Source: Syngnathus acus
Lineage: Eukaryota; Chordata; Actinopteri; Syngnathiformes; Syngnathidae
Length of the DNA: 64,000 bases
Assembly (NCBI RefSeq): GCF_901709675.1
Contig: NC_051106.1
Coordinates: 1,648,001 to 1,712,000, forward strand
Reading direction: 5' to 3'
Shown here: in pieces, positions 1 through 10,565 of the stretch
How positions within the stretch are numbered: the first letter of the stretch is position 1
How the letters are laid out: the number at the start of each line of letters is the position of its first letter
Translations under genes and position numbers: made by a program
The notes under the pieces: model-generated
What the model was told of the DNA's origin: nothing
Seen by the model: the letters and a program-made list of their open reading frames with translations, nothing else
The model's database searches: none

Positions 1-769
1 TGCTGTTGTCATCGTTAAATACCGGCAGTGGCTCTCAATTATTGCAGAACCCCTGGACGCTGACCGGGGCCTGGAAAGGGACTCTGAGAACGGTGAAGTG
101 GACATAAAGATTTTGGATGGATGACAGGCCCTGAGCAGTGATCCCAGCGCAAATTCACTACTGAGCATTCAGTGGACTGGACTTTGCATCGACAGGCACT
201 TACATATGCAAGGGGGGGCAACACAGAGGGCGCTTCAACGTTTCAGTATGCTGTGATATTGCGTCAATATTACATCCTTCATTACTTTATCTGATGACTA
301 CATGCCGCATTACTTTATCTTATTCGTTTACCTCATATATTAACATTATGACAATGCAGTTTGACTGTTTAGCAGTCGATGGACATGTCATTTCTTTTTC
401 TAACTGTTTTGTGAGCTCATACTGTTTTGTGGATTGTGATATGTGCCAGGACTCCATGTACCTGGCTGACGCCAGGTGGAGGGAATCACTGGGGATGTTA
501 GAAAGGACCTCCCTCTTTTTCCATGTCATTAGACTGGCAGGGTTTTTTCTCGAGGGAGGGCCGGCAACTTTTTGAGGTTTCTAACGGACCACGCCAAATT
601 CATTACTTCACAAATTATCGACGGTATTACCTAAGGGGGGTGGTTATCATCATTTGGATAATGTGGACTTCAATTTTCTTTATTTGTGGTTCCTGAGAGG
701 CCTCAGATTGCTGTCAGGGAGCAATTGGATACCAAAGTAGTTTGAGCTTTCCTAGTTAAAATAACCTTA
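1..769. other. No gene recognised
   Basis: No open frame in this stretch shows a recognisable domain or a splice-joined exon chain. It is AT-moderate sequence flanking the LINE fragment that begins near 780. It may be further decayed repeat, but no terminal repeats or target duplications were seen. Confidence 0.5.
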
Positions 770-1317
770 AGTAGCATGCCTTGAGCGTATTGTAGGCTGT
801 GCAGGTATAGGCCAAATTGTAGACGTGACCATAAAAGCAGTGAAGCAGATGAGGATGTGGTCTGAGGGGGCCATGGAGGCACTCCAGGACTGCTTTGAGT
901 GCTCTGACTGGGACATGTTCAAATCAGCAGCAACATATGACAACCAGATCGACATTGATGAGTACGCCATGACTGTCAGCCTACATCAACAAATGCACCG
1001 AGGACGTCAGCACCACTAAGAACATCATCACCCGAGCCAACCAACGACCCTGGATGACTGAGGAGGTACGTCATACGCTACGAGCACGGAACTCAGCCTT
1101 CAAGTCTGGCGACAAGGAGGCACTGAGGACAGCGAGAGCCAACTTGAACCGTGCCATCAGGTTAACGAAGCGAAGCCACAGTCGAAAAATTCAGGATTTT
1201 TTCCACGACGCCAATAACACCAGGAGTATGTGGCAAGGCATACGGGCGATCACTGACTACAACTTACCCTCCCCCCCGGTGGGTGAGGTTGATGCTGACT
1301 TCCTAAATGGTCTAAAT

Positions 1318-2857
1318 CAGTGGTCCCCAACCACCGGGCCGCGGACCGGTACCGGTCCGTGGGTCACTTGGTACCGGGCCGCCAAGCCGCACAGAAAGAA
1401 ATAAAAAATTATCGACGATCAATTACCGTTTTTTTCCGTGTATAATATGCAAAATTTAACTAATTTATTGTCCTAAAATCTGGGGTGCGCATTATACATG
1501 GGTACAAATTTTTTTAAATTTTTTTTTTTTTTTTTTTTAAGAAAATCATGGTACTGGTACGAGTATTGATTTATGTATTGTTCTCTTCTTGTCATGTTGT
1601 GAAAGAATGTGGGTTGAATAAATACCGAAAGAACAATAGTGTGTTTGTACTGTGCTCTGGTCATTTCGTCAAAGAAGGGATAATACTCCTCTTCTCTTCT
1701 TGACTGACAATGAATGTGATAGTTTAATACAATCAGCAAATAACAAAATGTGTATTACAGGTAATATTTTATTTCACAACACTTTGCCTTGTTCCTTTCG
1801 TCTCTGCTGTTCACTTCAAACACGCTCCATACGAACGCAATGCTCTCGTATCAGACGCTTGCTTGATCACCTGCTCGTTTGCTGTCACAATGTACCCTAC
1901 ACAAATCCGAAACATTTGTTGCGGCTCCGAGTCACGACGAGGGGCAAGTTTTGGTTTCCAAGGGTGTTTTTATTCCTCTTCAACGTCTCTCCCATACAGA
2001 GCCGCCTTTTTCACATGTCCGCACGTCACTTTCCTCTCTTTTCATCTGATCGTGGTGGTGCCTTTACGGGCAGTCGGAGAAATCAACGCCAAAAAAAAAC
2101 AAACATCCAGCCTAGTTAAGACCATACCAAAGACTATAAAAATGGGACCCATTGCCTCCCTGCGTGTGTGACGATCATTGGGACTTAAAAAAAAAAAAAA
2201 AAAAAAAAGAAAAAAAAAATTGGGTGCGTATTATACATGGGTACAGGCTTTTTTCCAGCATCAACATGCCATTTTTAGGGTGCGTATTATACATGGGGGC
2301 GCATTATACACGAAAAAAACCGGTAATTCAGGTCAAAACACTCGTCCCGGTCACGTGACATGTTTCCCCAGTCGAGCCCGCAAAGCTAATATGTGGCGAC
2401 AGGCTAACTAACCAGGCAATGAAGCATTCAAAACTGCTTCAACACATGGAGACCAAGCATCCTGCAATAAAAGACAAACCTTAATCACTTCGGGTGTCAT
2501 TGTCTCCGATTACGTCTAGATGGGACCGGCTCGTTTCTGAGAAACAAACTCAGTGCTCCCACTAATTCAACGTAATGGTGAGTTTTATTTTTGTCATTTG
2601 TACTTGTTTTTATGTCAGTCGTATCATTTTATTTCATCGTATTTATATATTTATTATAAATGTATTATTTATTTATTTATATAAATGTATTATTTATTTA
2701 TATAAATGCCGGTCCGCGAAAATATTTCTTCTCTTCTTTCGTGTAACGTCAGATGTCCAACTCGGTGTCGCGTAGCCATGCCCGCATCTCTGGCCCTAGG
2801 TCGAAATATTTCTGACATGTAACCGGTCCGTGGCGCAAAAAAGGTTGGGGACCACTG
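1318..2857. mobile_element. Non-autonomous hAT element with perfect 8-bp target duplication
   Basis: The ends are inverted repeats: CAGTGGTCCCCAACC at 1318 and its complement GGTTGGGGACCACTG ending at 2857. The flanks carry the same 8 bp, GTCTAAAT, at 1310-1317 and 2858-2865, which is the length expected for hAT transposition. No transposase frame is visible, so it must have been moved in trans. Its interior holds a second, younger TA-flanked element (1426-2323). Removing 1318-2857 plus one target copy restores the host LINE reading frame, which confirms the boundaries. Confidence 0.92.
1426..2323 (+). mobile_element. TA-flanked inverted-repeat element, copy 1
   Basis: The ends read CCGTTTTTTTCCGTGTATAA at 1426 and the near complement TTATACACGAAAAAAACCGG ending at 2323, with TA on both sides, as in the Tc1/mariner superfamily. 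Subterminal motifs of the type GCGCATTATACATGGG recur near both ends. About 400 bp of interior (roughly 1740-2115) is closely matched in the opposite orientation at 63240-63620. Between that core and the right end is a SINE remnant (about 2125-2185) followed by an A-tract. No transposase was recognised. The superfamily is inferred from the TA flanks only. Confidence 0.8.
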
Positions 2858-3126
2858 GTCTAAATAACTTCTTTGGGCGGTTTGAGGCACTCAACACTAC
2901 ATTTATTAATAATACATAATAAATTAGTTATTGCCCATTACTCACAGGACTTTTGTTGCATGTGCAGTGTCATGGTGAAAGTGGTAGTCGTTGGCTCTCT
3001 TCAGTCCATACTTTGCATGCCCCTCTCTCATCTATGAGTGTTGTCAGTCTCTCTCTCTCACTCTCATTCTAGGGAATACAGTAAGTTTAAACATAATTAT
3101 ATTATATTTTACCAAGAGCATATCAA

Positions 3127-4175
3127 AGTCAAAGTCAAAGTCGGCTTTATTGTCAATCCCTTCATATGTCAAGACACACAAAGAAACCGAAATTCCGTTT
3201 CCTCCATCCCACGGTGACGAGACATACAAGTAGGCGACACAAAACAGACCAATAACCCATTAAATAAGAGGGGCAAAACCGAGCCAGTGTGCATACAGCA
3301 AGAACAGGACGCTACGCCGAAAGGGGGAGCGAGTTCAGGATCCTAACAGCCTGGAGTACGAAGCTGTTGGAAAGTCTGGTGGTGCGGGAGCGCAGGCTCC
3401 TGTACCGCCTCCCAGAGGGCAGAAGTTCAAATAAAGAGTGAGCGGGGTGACTCACATCACTCACAATCTTGGTCGCCTTGCGGGTGAGATGGGAGGTGTA
3501 AATGTCCTTCAAGGAGGGGAGAGAAGCACCAATAGTCTTACTAGCCGTTTTCACTATGCGCTGCAGGGCCTTCAAGTCGTGGTCAGTGCAGCTGCCACCC
3601 CAGACAGCAATACAGCTGGAGAGGACGCTCTCAATGGTGCCGCGGTAAAAAGTAGTCATGACGGCCGGAGGAGCCCCCGCTCGCCTGAGTTTCCGAAGGA
3701 AGTACAGGCGGCGCTGGGCCTTCTTCGCCAGCGACGCGGTGTTGGTGGACCAGGAGAGATCCTCACTGATGTGCACCCCCAGGAACCTGGCGCTGCCCAC
3801 TCTCTCCACCACAGCACCATCGATGGTCAGCGGCAGGTGTTGGGCGTGACCCTTCCGGAAGTCAACAACAATCTCCTTGGTCTTGTCGACGTTCAGCAGG
3901 AGGTTGTTGTCCCTGCACCACGCGGTCAGAAGGTCAACCTCCAGCCTGTATTGAGTCTCGTCTCCCTTGGTGATGAGACCCACCAGAGTCGTGTCGTCAG
4001 CAAACTTCACTATGCGGTTGCCGCTGCAGGTGGCTGATGAGACGCTGCGGCACAATGGTGTTGAAGGCAGAACTGAAGTCCACAAACAGCAACCTCACAT
4101 ACGAGTCCTTCCCCTCCAGGTGGGTGAGGGCCGAGTGGAGGGCAGAGCAGATGGCATCCTCAGAGCATTTTAGAG
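3127..4175 (-). mobile_element. LINE (L2/CR1-like) 3' half, internally deleted
   Basis: On the minus strand this encodes the reverse transcriptase catalytic core. Motif A ([12 protein letters not shown], near 4110) and the FADDTT motif (near 3990) are both present, but the residues normally between them are missing and the frame shifts near 4035. The C-terminal region then reads openly to LNSLPLSA and a stop at 3312. The 3' end at 3127 shows short direct TTTGACTT-type repeats, a feature of CR1/L2-like tails. The same C-terminal region and tail recur at 18816-19266, so both belong to one family. Confidence 0.85.
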
Positions 4176-4624
4176 TGAGTTCTAGTGGTGAGATCTATTT
4201 TATAATCAAACGAAACATCCTATTGAAGAAATGCCCCACCACTGTCAGTCTACAGCAGCAGTGTGTAAGGAAAAACTTACCATAAATGTTGTGACTGAGT
4301 GCAGAAACAGGTCCACGTTGAAGGAGGACCATGCTGACAATAATATCACCACTCAATTTCAGGACCTTTGGAGGTGTTTGGCTTGGCCTATTGGAAGGAG
4401 AACAATAGTTTGAGGTTTGAGACTGATGTATATCTGATCTAATGTATATCTTCTAAATAAGTTGCCAACTTACCAGCTCAGTTCCTTAACATTCCACTCC
4501 ACCCCTCCATACAGTTGAATAACTGAACATTTTAGGTGTTTTTTTAGGGAGGGATAACAGGTCAAAAGGTATTCCATACAGAAATGGTATATATAATGTA
4601 ATAATTAGGAACCTGAAGATTATC

Positions 4625-4986
4625 CATCCATCCATTGTCCGAACCGCTTAGTCCCCACGGGGGTCGCGGGCGTGCTGGAGCCTATCCCAGCTGTCATCGG
4701 GCAGTAGGCGGGGGACACCCTGAACCGGTTGCCAGCCAATCGCAGGGCACACAGAGACAAACAACCATTTGCACTCGCACTCACACCTAGGGACAATCTG
4801 GAGTCTTCAATCGGCCTACCAAGCATGTTTTTGGGATGTGGGAGGAAACCGGAGTGCCCGGAGAAAACCCACGTGGGCCCGGGGAGAACATGCAAACTCC
4901 GCACAGGGAGGGCCGGAGGTGGAATTGAACCCGCACCCTCCTAACTGTGAGGCGGACGTGCTACCCAGTGCCCCACCGAGCCGCTC
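4625..4986 (-). mobile_element. tRNA-headed SINE with 13-bp target duplication
   Basis: Read on the minus strand, it starts with a tRNA-like head (GGGTAGCACGTCCGCC, then a B-box-like GGGTTCAATTCC), continues through the widespread fish body that includes GGGAGGAAACCGG in the plus reading, and ends in GGATGGATGG. The flanks are the perfect duplication CCTGAAGATTATC at 4612-4624 and 4987-4999, as expected from target-primed reverse transcription. The tail suggests mobilisation by a LINE with an ATGG-repeat 3' end; that partner is inferred. Confidence 0.88.
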
Positions 4987-4999
4987 CCTGAAGATTATC

Positions 5000-6339
5000 T
5001 TACTCATAAATATGTAATAAACATTGTCCAGTCACCAATTTAAGTTTAAAGTATATAAAACATTAGAACATTACGATATGATTAGATATGAAGGACATGA
5101 CAAATGTAACCATTTTTGACCAGTTGAAAAGGGATAAAAAATTATTCACTTTAACATGCCTAATTAGACACCAAGACTTCGGGAAACACCAGATAAATAT
5201 TGGGATTTGGTTTAAAAAACAACTGGATAAATCTATAAGAATTTTTGTTTCGGCGACTGGATGGGGAGCACTTCTCTTATGTGAATTGCTTAGAAATTCC
5301 CTTATTGTTAACCACCCATCCTCTAAATGCTCAAGGTCTCTTGTTTGTGGTTGTATGTCATTCCCCCACCTTCCTGTCAATCTTAGGCTGTCTCTCTCAA
5401 ATAAAGGTTAAAAGCCCAAAAAATATCTTGAAAGAAAATGGCCATAGCTGTTTTTATAGCATCAAAATTTAGCTAAACCTTATTTACCCCTTTCCTGGCA
5501 ACCATACCCACTTCTGTATAACAAAAAGCCTCAACAGCATATGAGAAGTTTTTTTTTAGTTTTTTTTGTACAAACTTTATTGACAAAACTCCATATAACA
5601 GCTTGAGTTTTGACTCAATAGATTGAGTCAGGCTATTATGTGTAACTCCGCAAACAGTCAGCAGCTGTGTTACAGTGAACTGTAAATTGCATTTAATAAT
5701 CCCCTGGCAGACAAATAATCCACTATGACTCTCTGAAGGAGTGACTCACATAAGCGTGATTTACATGGGACTACAATATTTTCAACACTTATTCTACTCA
5801 ATAAACCTGAACGACCAATTGGCCACAAAAAACATGTTCTTCTTACATTTTGAAATATAGGAAAGTTATTCCACTTCTGTGAAGTTGCAAAACAGCATTG
5901 GTTTGAAATTGTACAAACTATAGAATTCACCAAACAATTACCTTAAAGACTGTAAACGAAAAAAAAGTGCCATCAAAGACATTTCTGGATTCATTAGCAC
6001 AAATCCACTGATCGCTCTCAGTGAAGCTAAACACGTACCTTTAGAAACCACCAGACATTTTCCAACAAAAAGTTAACACTGGCTTTCAATTTACCTTGTG
6101 GTACAATTTTAAAACCAAAATAGGTACAGTGTACCATAACATAATGTATACTTGAACATCCAGTATACCTGAACATACATTAACCACTCATACCTTAACC
6201 ACTTGTCCCTAAAGGGTTAATAGGGTGTGTCTATGTCCACTCATGGTCTGCGAGGTCTGCAATCAGAGTGAGGACTCTAGGATTGACTGAGAGTACTTTC
6301 TTTTTTTTATTCCGCTCGACTTTGGTGCCTCTCTCAGGA
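5000..6339. other. No gene recognised; likely 3' flank of the zinc-finger/SAM gene
   Basis: AT-rich sequence with short unrelated open frames, none with a recognisable domain or plausible splice chain. Confidence 0.45.
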
Positions 6340-6345
6340 TTTATT
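6340..6345 (-). terminator. Polyadenylation signal of the zinc-finger/SAM gene
   Basis: AATAAA on the minus strand about 70 bp after the stop at 6412. A second AATAAA lies about 35 bp further downstream, so the exact site is uncertain. Confidence 0.5.
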
Positions 6346-6411
6346 GAGAAGAAACACCTTCATAAGAAAAAAAAACAAAGAAGTAACAATTAATGGGTGA
6401 AATCAAATAAA

Positions 6412-6749
6412 TTATTGCTCTAGCAAAAAGAAACTGTACCTTTGGAGAAACTCTAGTGTTGATCGTAGTTCCACTGGGTAGTGTATGTTGAAGCAATAGA
6501 AACTCCCAAACAGCAGGCAAACGGCAGAGGTGAAGGAAGTGATGTGGTCGTTGACAACCTTTTGGTCAATGCTCAACATGAATGTGTCAGCAGAAAAGCA
6601 ACAGGACCCTGAAAATATTAACAACATAAAAAAACAAAATGAAAAAATAAAAAAAGGACTTAAATGTCAGATATTGACTAAAATACAATGGTGCTTATTA
6701 CATTAAACATAGAACAAGTGGCACAAAAAAAAACAAAAAAAAAAAACAT

Positions 6750-6780
<31 letters not shown>

Positions 6781-9130
6781 GTAATAGTATATGGGCTGCA
6801 ACACAACATAGCCTTAAGTAAGCTAATAGTATAATTTGATGTCAGTATACATATAGATTTAGCTGCAGGGTTTGGTTAGACATTTAATTTGTGTTTACTT
6901 ACCACACACAATTATGCAGGGTGTTGCCGGCAACTTCTCTATCTGAACCTCTTGGGCCAGGCATGTCTCCTCAACGTATTGGAGCAGGTTCTCCTCCTTC
7001 TCACCAAAATGAGCCAGTAAAAGAAGTACCATCTTTACAAGGTCTTGTGAGCAACCATCCAAATGGCCCAGCTCAGTCTGAAACTTGAGAAGAGCATCCA
7101 GGACTTGTTTGCGTTTTTGTGCATCAACACTCTTGAAGAAGTTTAAGAGGCGTCTTCCTTTTTTCTCCACATTGCCAAGGAAAGTATCCATTAGACTCAG
7201 ACCAGTAAGTTCTTGGAAGTGTGCTACCATACCAGCTTCCTTGAACAAAAAGGGCCACTCTTGGCTGAGTTTCTGGATGCTTGTCCCCTTGTTGATGTCT
7301 TTACGCTGTGTGTAATAGGTGGACTGTATTAACTTTTTCACATTGTCTGCATTGAAGTCAATCTCTTCAAACATCTCCTTCATCTTGTTTTTTTTTTCTT
7401 GCTGACTCTCCATAGTCTCAGAGAGTGGCAAATATTTCGGCTCCCAGTTTATACAGCCATATGTGTCTTGAACTCTGGCTTTTTGTTCAGCTGGAATTTC
7501 TTCAGTATCAGACTCATCTGGTGCAACCTTGCGTTTTCTTATTTTTGGTGTGTTGGGTCGTTTCACATTTTCAACTCGTGCTTGGAGTTGCTTTACCAGT
7601 GAATGATATCCAGGTCCAATGACATCACCCTCTATGACATCTTGGAGGGCTTCTGGATACTTGGCCACCATTCTTTTGCCTATCTCTGTAGTGTTGTGTT
7701 TGGTTGGATTATTACACATCTTCATGATCTCAGAAACCACTATCCTTACCATCTCTCGCCGCAGCCGCGGACTAGGTCTCACCTTCCTTTCTAAACTCTG
7801 CACTAACTCTTCAGGGAGCTTCTGCCATGGTATCTGGAATGTCTCTACCCAGTTTGCCACAAAAGTGGAACAGCTACCTGAGGGGGATGAGGTGATTGAG
7901 GAGGATGATGGTGAGGGAGAGACTGAAGGTGGAGAGGAACAGACGGACAGTGGAGAGGAAAATGCTGCAGTTGTAGTGCTTGAGTCTGTAACAGAAGAAC
8001 AGGAGAAACATTAAACCTTGAAGGATGTCGTGCTTCTCTGTTGAATATTTTATGTATTGTTAATATGGCTGCAACTAACAATTTTCATTGTCAATTAATC
8101 TATTCGTTGTTTGGTCCATAAAATGTTAGAAAATAGTAAACAATGTTGATCACTGTTCAAGGCCTCAAGTGTCTTGTTTGTCCATAATATTAGAAAATGT
8201 AGTAAAATATTTGAGTTTTCATATTAATTTTTTTTCCCTTTTTTAAAAAATTGACTCAAAACAATGATTAAAATAATTGTTACTTAATTTAATAATTAAC
8301 TGATTACTTGTTAACTGTTAAATAACTGGATAATGTGTGCTATGCTGTTATGGCAATGTAGAAATTTTGTGAAATTATGTTAAATTTAAAAAACACTTAC
8401 TGTTCTGGGCCCAAGCAGCAACAAGTCTTCTGGCTTGGACTGGCTTCAACACTGGCAGCAAGTCTCCTTCTGTAATGTACTGCAGATCATCTATGGTCTC
8501 TGCACCAAATCCCTTCAATGTATCTTCCACTGAACTAAGAACTGCTTGAGGAAGGTCTGGAAGCACTGCAGCAATGGCACTGCTTATCGTCTTAAACGAG
8601 TCCCCAAAAGTGTTTTCAGCAGCCTCTGATACACTGGCAGTTTCGTGCACGGTAGGGATGTTTTGCTCATTTGTAGAAGGACTTTCTGAGTTTGTATCTC
8701 TGAATTGGCCACAAATCACATTTGCTGAACAATGTCGGTGTTTTCTGGACATATGAGAAGTAAATGAAGACTTCACAGTAAAAAGTGAGGTTTTGCATCC
8801 TCTCACTGGGCAGTTTATGGGGTGTCCCTTTGCTATGTGCTCCTTAAGGTGAGCAACCAACTCCCTGACTCCGTCACACTGGCGCTCACAAAGTGCAACC
8901 GTGCACTTCAATGTAGCTAAAGCCATAGCATGATCCGGAGCAGCCAACGAGACTGCACGATGGTGGCGATAGAAGTGCGATTTTAATGCTGCATATCTAG
9001 AAAATACCTGCTTACAGTCAATTTCCACACACTTGAAAATACAACGGGGCTCATTGCGATGCCGTTTACAATGCAAAACATATGCTTTAAGAGACTGAAC
9101 AGATTCTCCACAAACACAACAAGAATACAT
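6412..9130 (-). CDS. C2H2 zinc-finger and SAM-like protein (fish SAMD3-like family)
   Basis: Three coding exons splice in frame: 9130-8401, 7985-6903 and 6608-6412, giving 669 residues. Exon 1 carries four C2H2-type fingers in the first ~145 residues (for example CCVCGESV...HCKRH and CPVRGCKTSL...HMSRKH). A SAM-like helical stretch follows near residues 185-240 (LKGFGAETIDDLQYITEGDL). Exon 2 begins Ser/Pro-rich and then carries the conserved body of the family (WVETFQIPWQKLPEELV...). Exon 3 supplies the C-terminus (FNIHYPVELRSTLEFLQRY). Both introns are GT-AG. I chose the ATG at 9130, just before the first finger; upstream in-frame codons lack an ATG. The family is multi-copy in teleosts and poorly characterised. 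Nucleic-acid binding is inferred from the fingers, and no biological role is claimed. Confidence 0.75.
6755..6779. repeat. (AT)n microsatellite
   Basis: About 12 uninterrupted AT units in the last intron of the zinc-finger/SAM gene, next to an A-rich tract. Confidence 0.9.
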
Positions 9131-9157
9131 CTTACAGGTCAAACAGGGAAATATCAA

Positions 9158-10491
9158 CCATAAAACCTAATCTAAAAATCATATAAAACATCAACCTTGC
9201 CGTAGTAAGATGCTGAAAATGAGCAAAATCCAAAATGAGAGTAGAGAAAGTTTCGACGCTGTGGTGCTACTGCTGGCCGTTCGTTACTTCCACTGGTAGC
9301 GGAGCCAAATGCAAGGCGCTGATTGGACGCCTCGTCAAGATGCAAACAATCAGTTTGAATTCAGGCGCCCTTTCTTTCTTTTAAAAAAAAAAAACTGTAG
9401 GCCTATTTTATTTTGCTAAGTCCTTTTCACCTTTGGTGGTTATTGAACAGGTTTATTGCAAAATAAAAAAATAAAAAAAACAGAAAAACAAGTGCAAGTT
9501 TTTTCAATCTTTTTTTTTTTTAAACGACTTTTCACAATATTGGACCATCTATAAATGCAAACTTCAAGCCTACATGCTTGCTCCTCGAGCCTCCATGATG
9601 CTCTGTTAGCCGTTAGGACGCAGTCCGTCGCGACTTTTTCTCGGCTTAAAACACTCTTCTCCGAGTTGCTCCTGGGCCCATAACCTGTTGAGCTTCGCGC
9701 CGCTGTACTGCGTGTGACTCGGAGAAAGAATGCGTTGGAGACAAAAAGGAGCTTTTCTTTTGGGCTCTTCTTAGCCGCTTTTTATTTTGAACTATATACA
9801 CACGCACAAGGTTTCTCTTATTTTGCACACTTGCGCCCCCTCAATGTCAAACAGATTACTGCATCTGAGTACACGAACATAACTTAATCTTAACATTATT
9901 GCTCAGTTAAATTATGATTATTTTTAATTGTTGGTTCCTGATTGAGTGTATTTTCTTTATATGGTCGTTGCATTTTCATTCTGATTGCAGTCATATTTTT
10001 ATATTTTTATACAACCACCAAAGAACACACCCCTGCAAAAAAAAAAAAAAACATTGAGTCATAATTCAGTTCTTATTTCTTTATTGGACTTGTAACTTGT
10101 GGTTACAGTTAGCTTTCATTCAGTTTCATGTTGGATCTGAGCTTAGCTTAGCATGATTTACCAGTTCACAATAAAGACTGTATAATGGAGAGAAGACGCC
10201 AGCGACAGTTAGGCTTCCTCTGCATTTACATTTGCTCGTCTCTTAATTTTCTTAATTTGGGCGTAAATGCAGAAGAAGATGTAAAATAATGGTTTAGGGT
10301 CACTGGCCCAACTACTCCGACACAGTTATTAAAGTTCAAGCACTATTTGCAAAGACTTGCTCAAGTGTTTGTACAAAGTGTTTTGCTTGGACTTTAAGGG
10401 TAACAATTCTTCATGGAGTGCTTCTATATTGTATTTGGAAGTCAGAATGTGTGGAGAAAAAGGGGGACTTGTGGTGGAATCTTTATTTTTC
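9158..10491. other. Intergenic; 5' flank of the zinc-finger/SAM gene
   Basis: An inverted CCAAT box (GATTGG) lies at about 9321-9326 upstream of the minus-strand gene. The rest is AT-rich with A-tracts, and no coding frame is recognisable. Confidence 0.4.
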
Positions 10492-10497
10492 CTCTTG
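10492..10497 (-). terminator. Polyadenylation signal of the intermediate filament gene
   Basis: AATAAA on the minus strand about 70 bp beyond the stop codon at 10566. Confidence 0.55.
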
Positions 10498-10565
10498 ACA
10501 TGGATGACATTTGACTGATGGCTTGTAAACATGGCCGGGGTGTTTTCAAGATGGCGGTTGGGTGT

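Larger units (their letters stand above)
780..2930 (+). mobile_element. LINE (L2/CR1-like) ORF2 fragment, split by a hAT insertion
   Basis: Translation of 825-1317 gives the linker between endonuclease and reverse transcriptase of a fish LINE ORF2 (key runs WSEGAMEALQDCFE, then RPWMTEEVRHTLRARNSAF and KIQDFFHDANNTRSMW). A one-base frameshift near 970 moves the reading from one frame to another. At 1317 the frame is cut by an element running to 2857. After it, from 2866, the same frame resumes (NNFFGRFEALNTT) and is soon lost. The copy is therefore broken by a frameshift, an insertion and truncation at both ends, and cannot be active. The family call rests on similarity to jockey/L2-type ORF2 proteins; the exact clade is not settled. 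Confidence 0.8.

Noticed and set aside
3438-4037. 199-codon plus-strand frame
   Set aside because: Antisense to the LINE reverse transcriptase, which carries the recognisable catalytic motifs on the minus strand.
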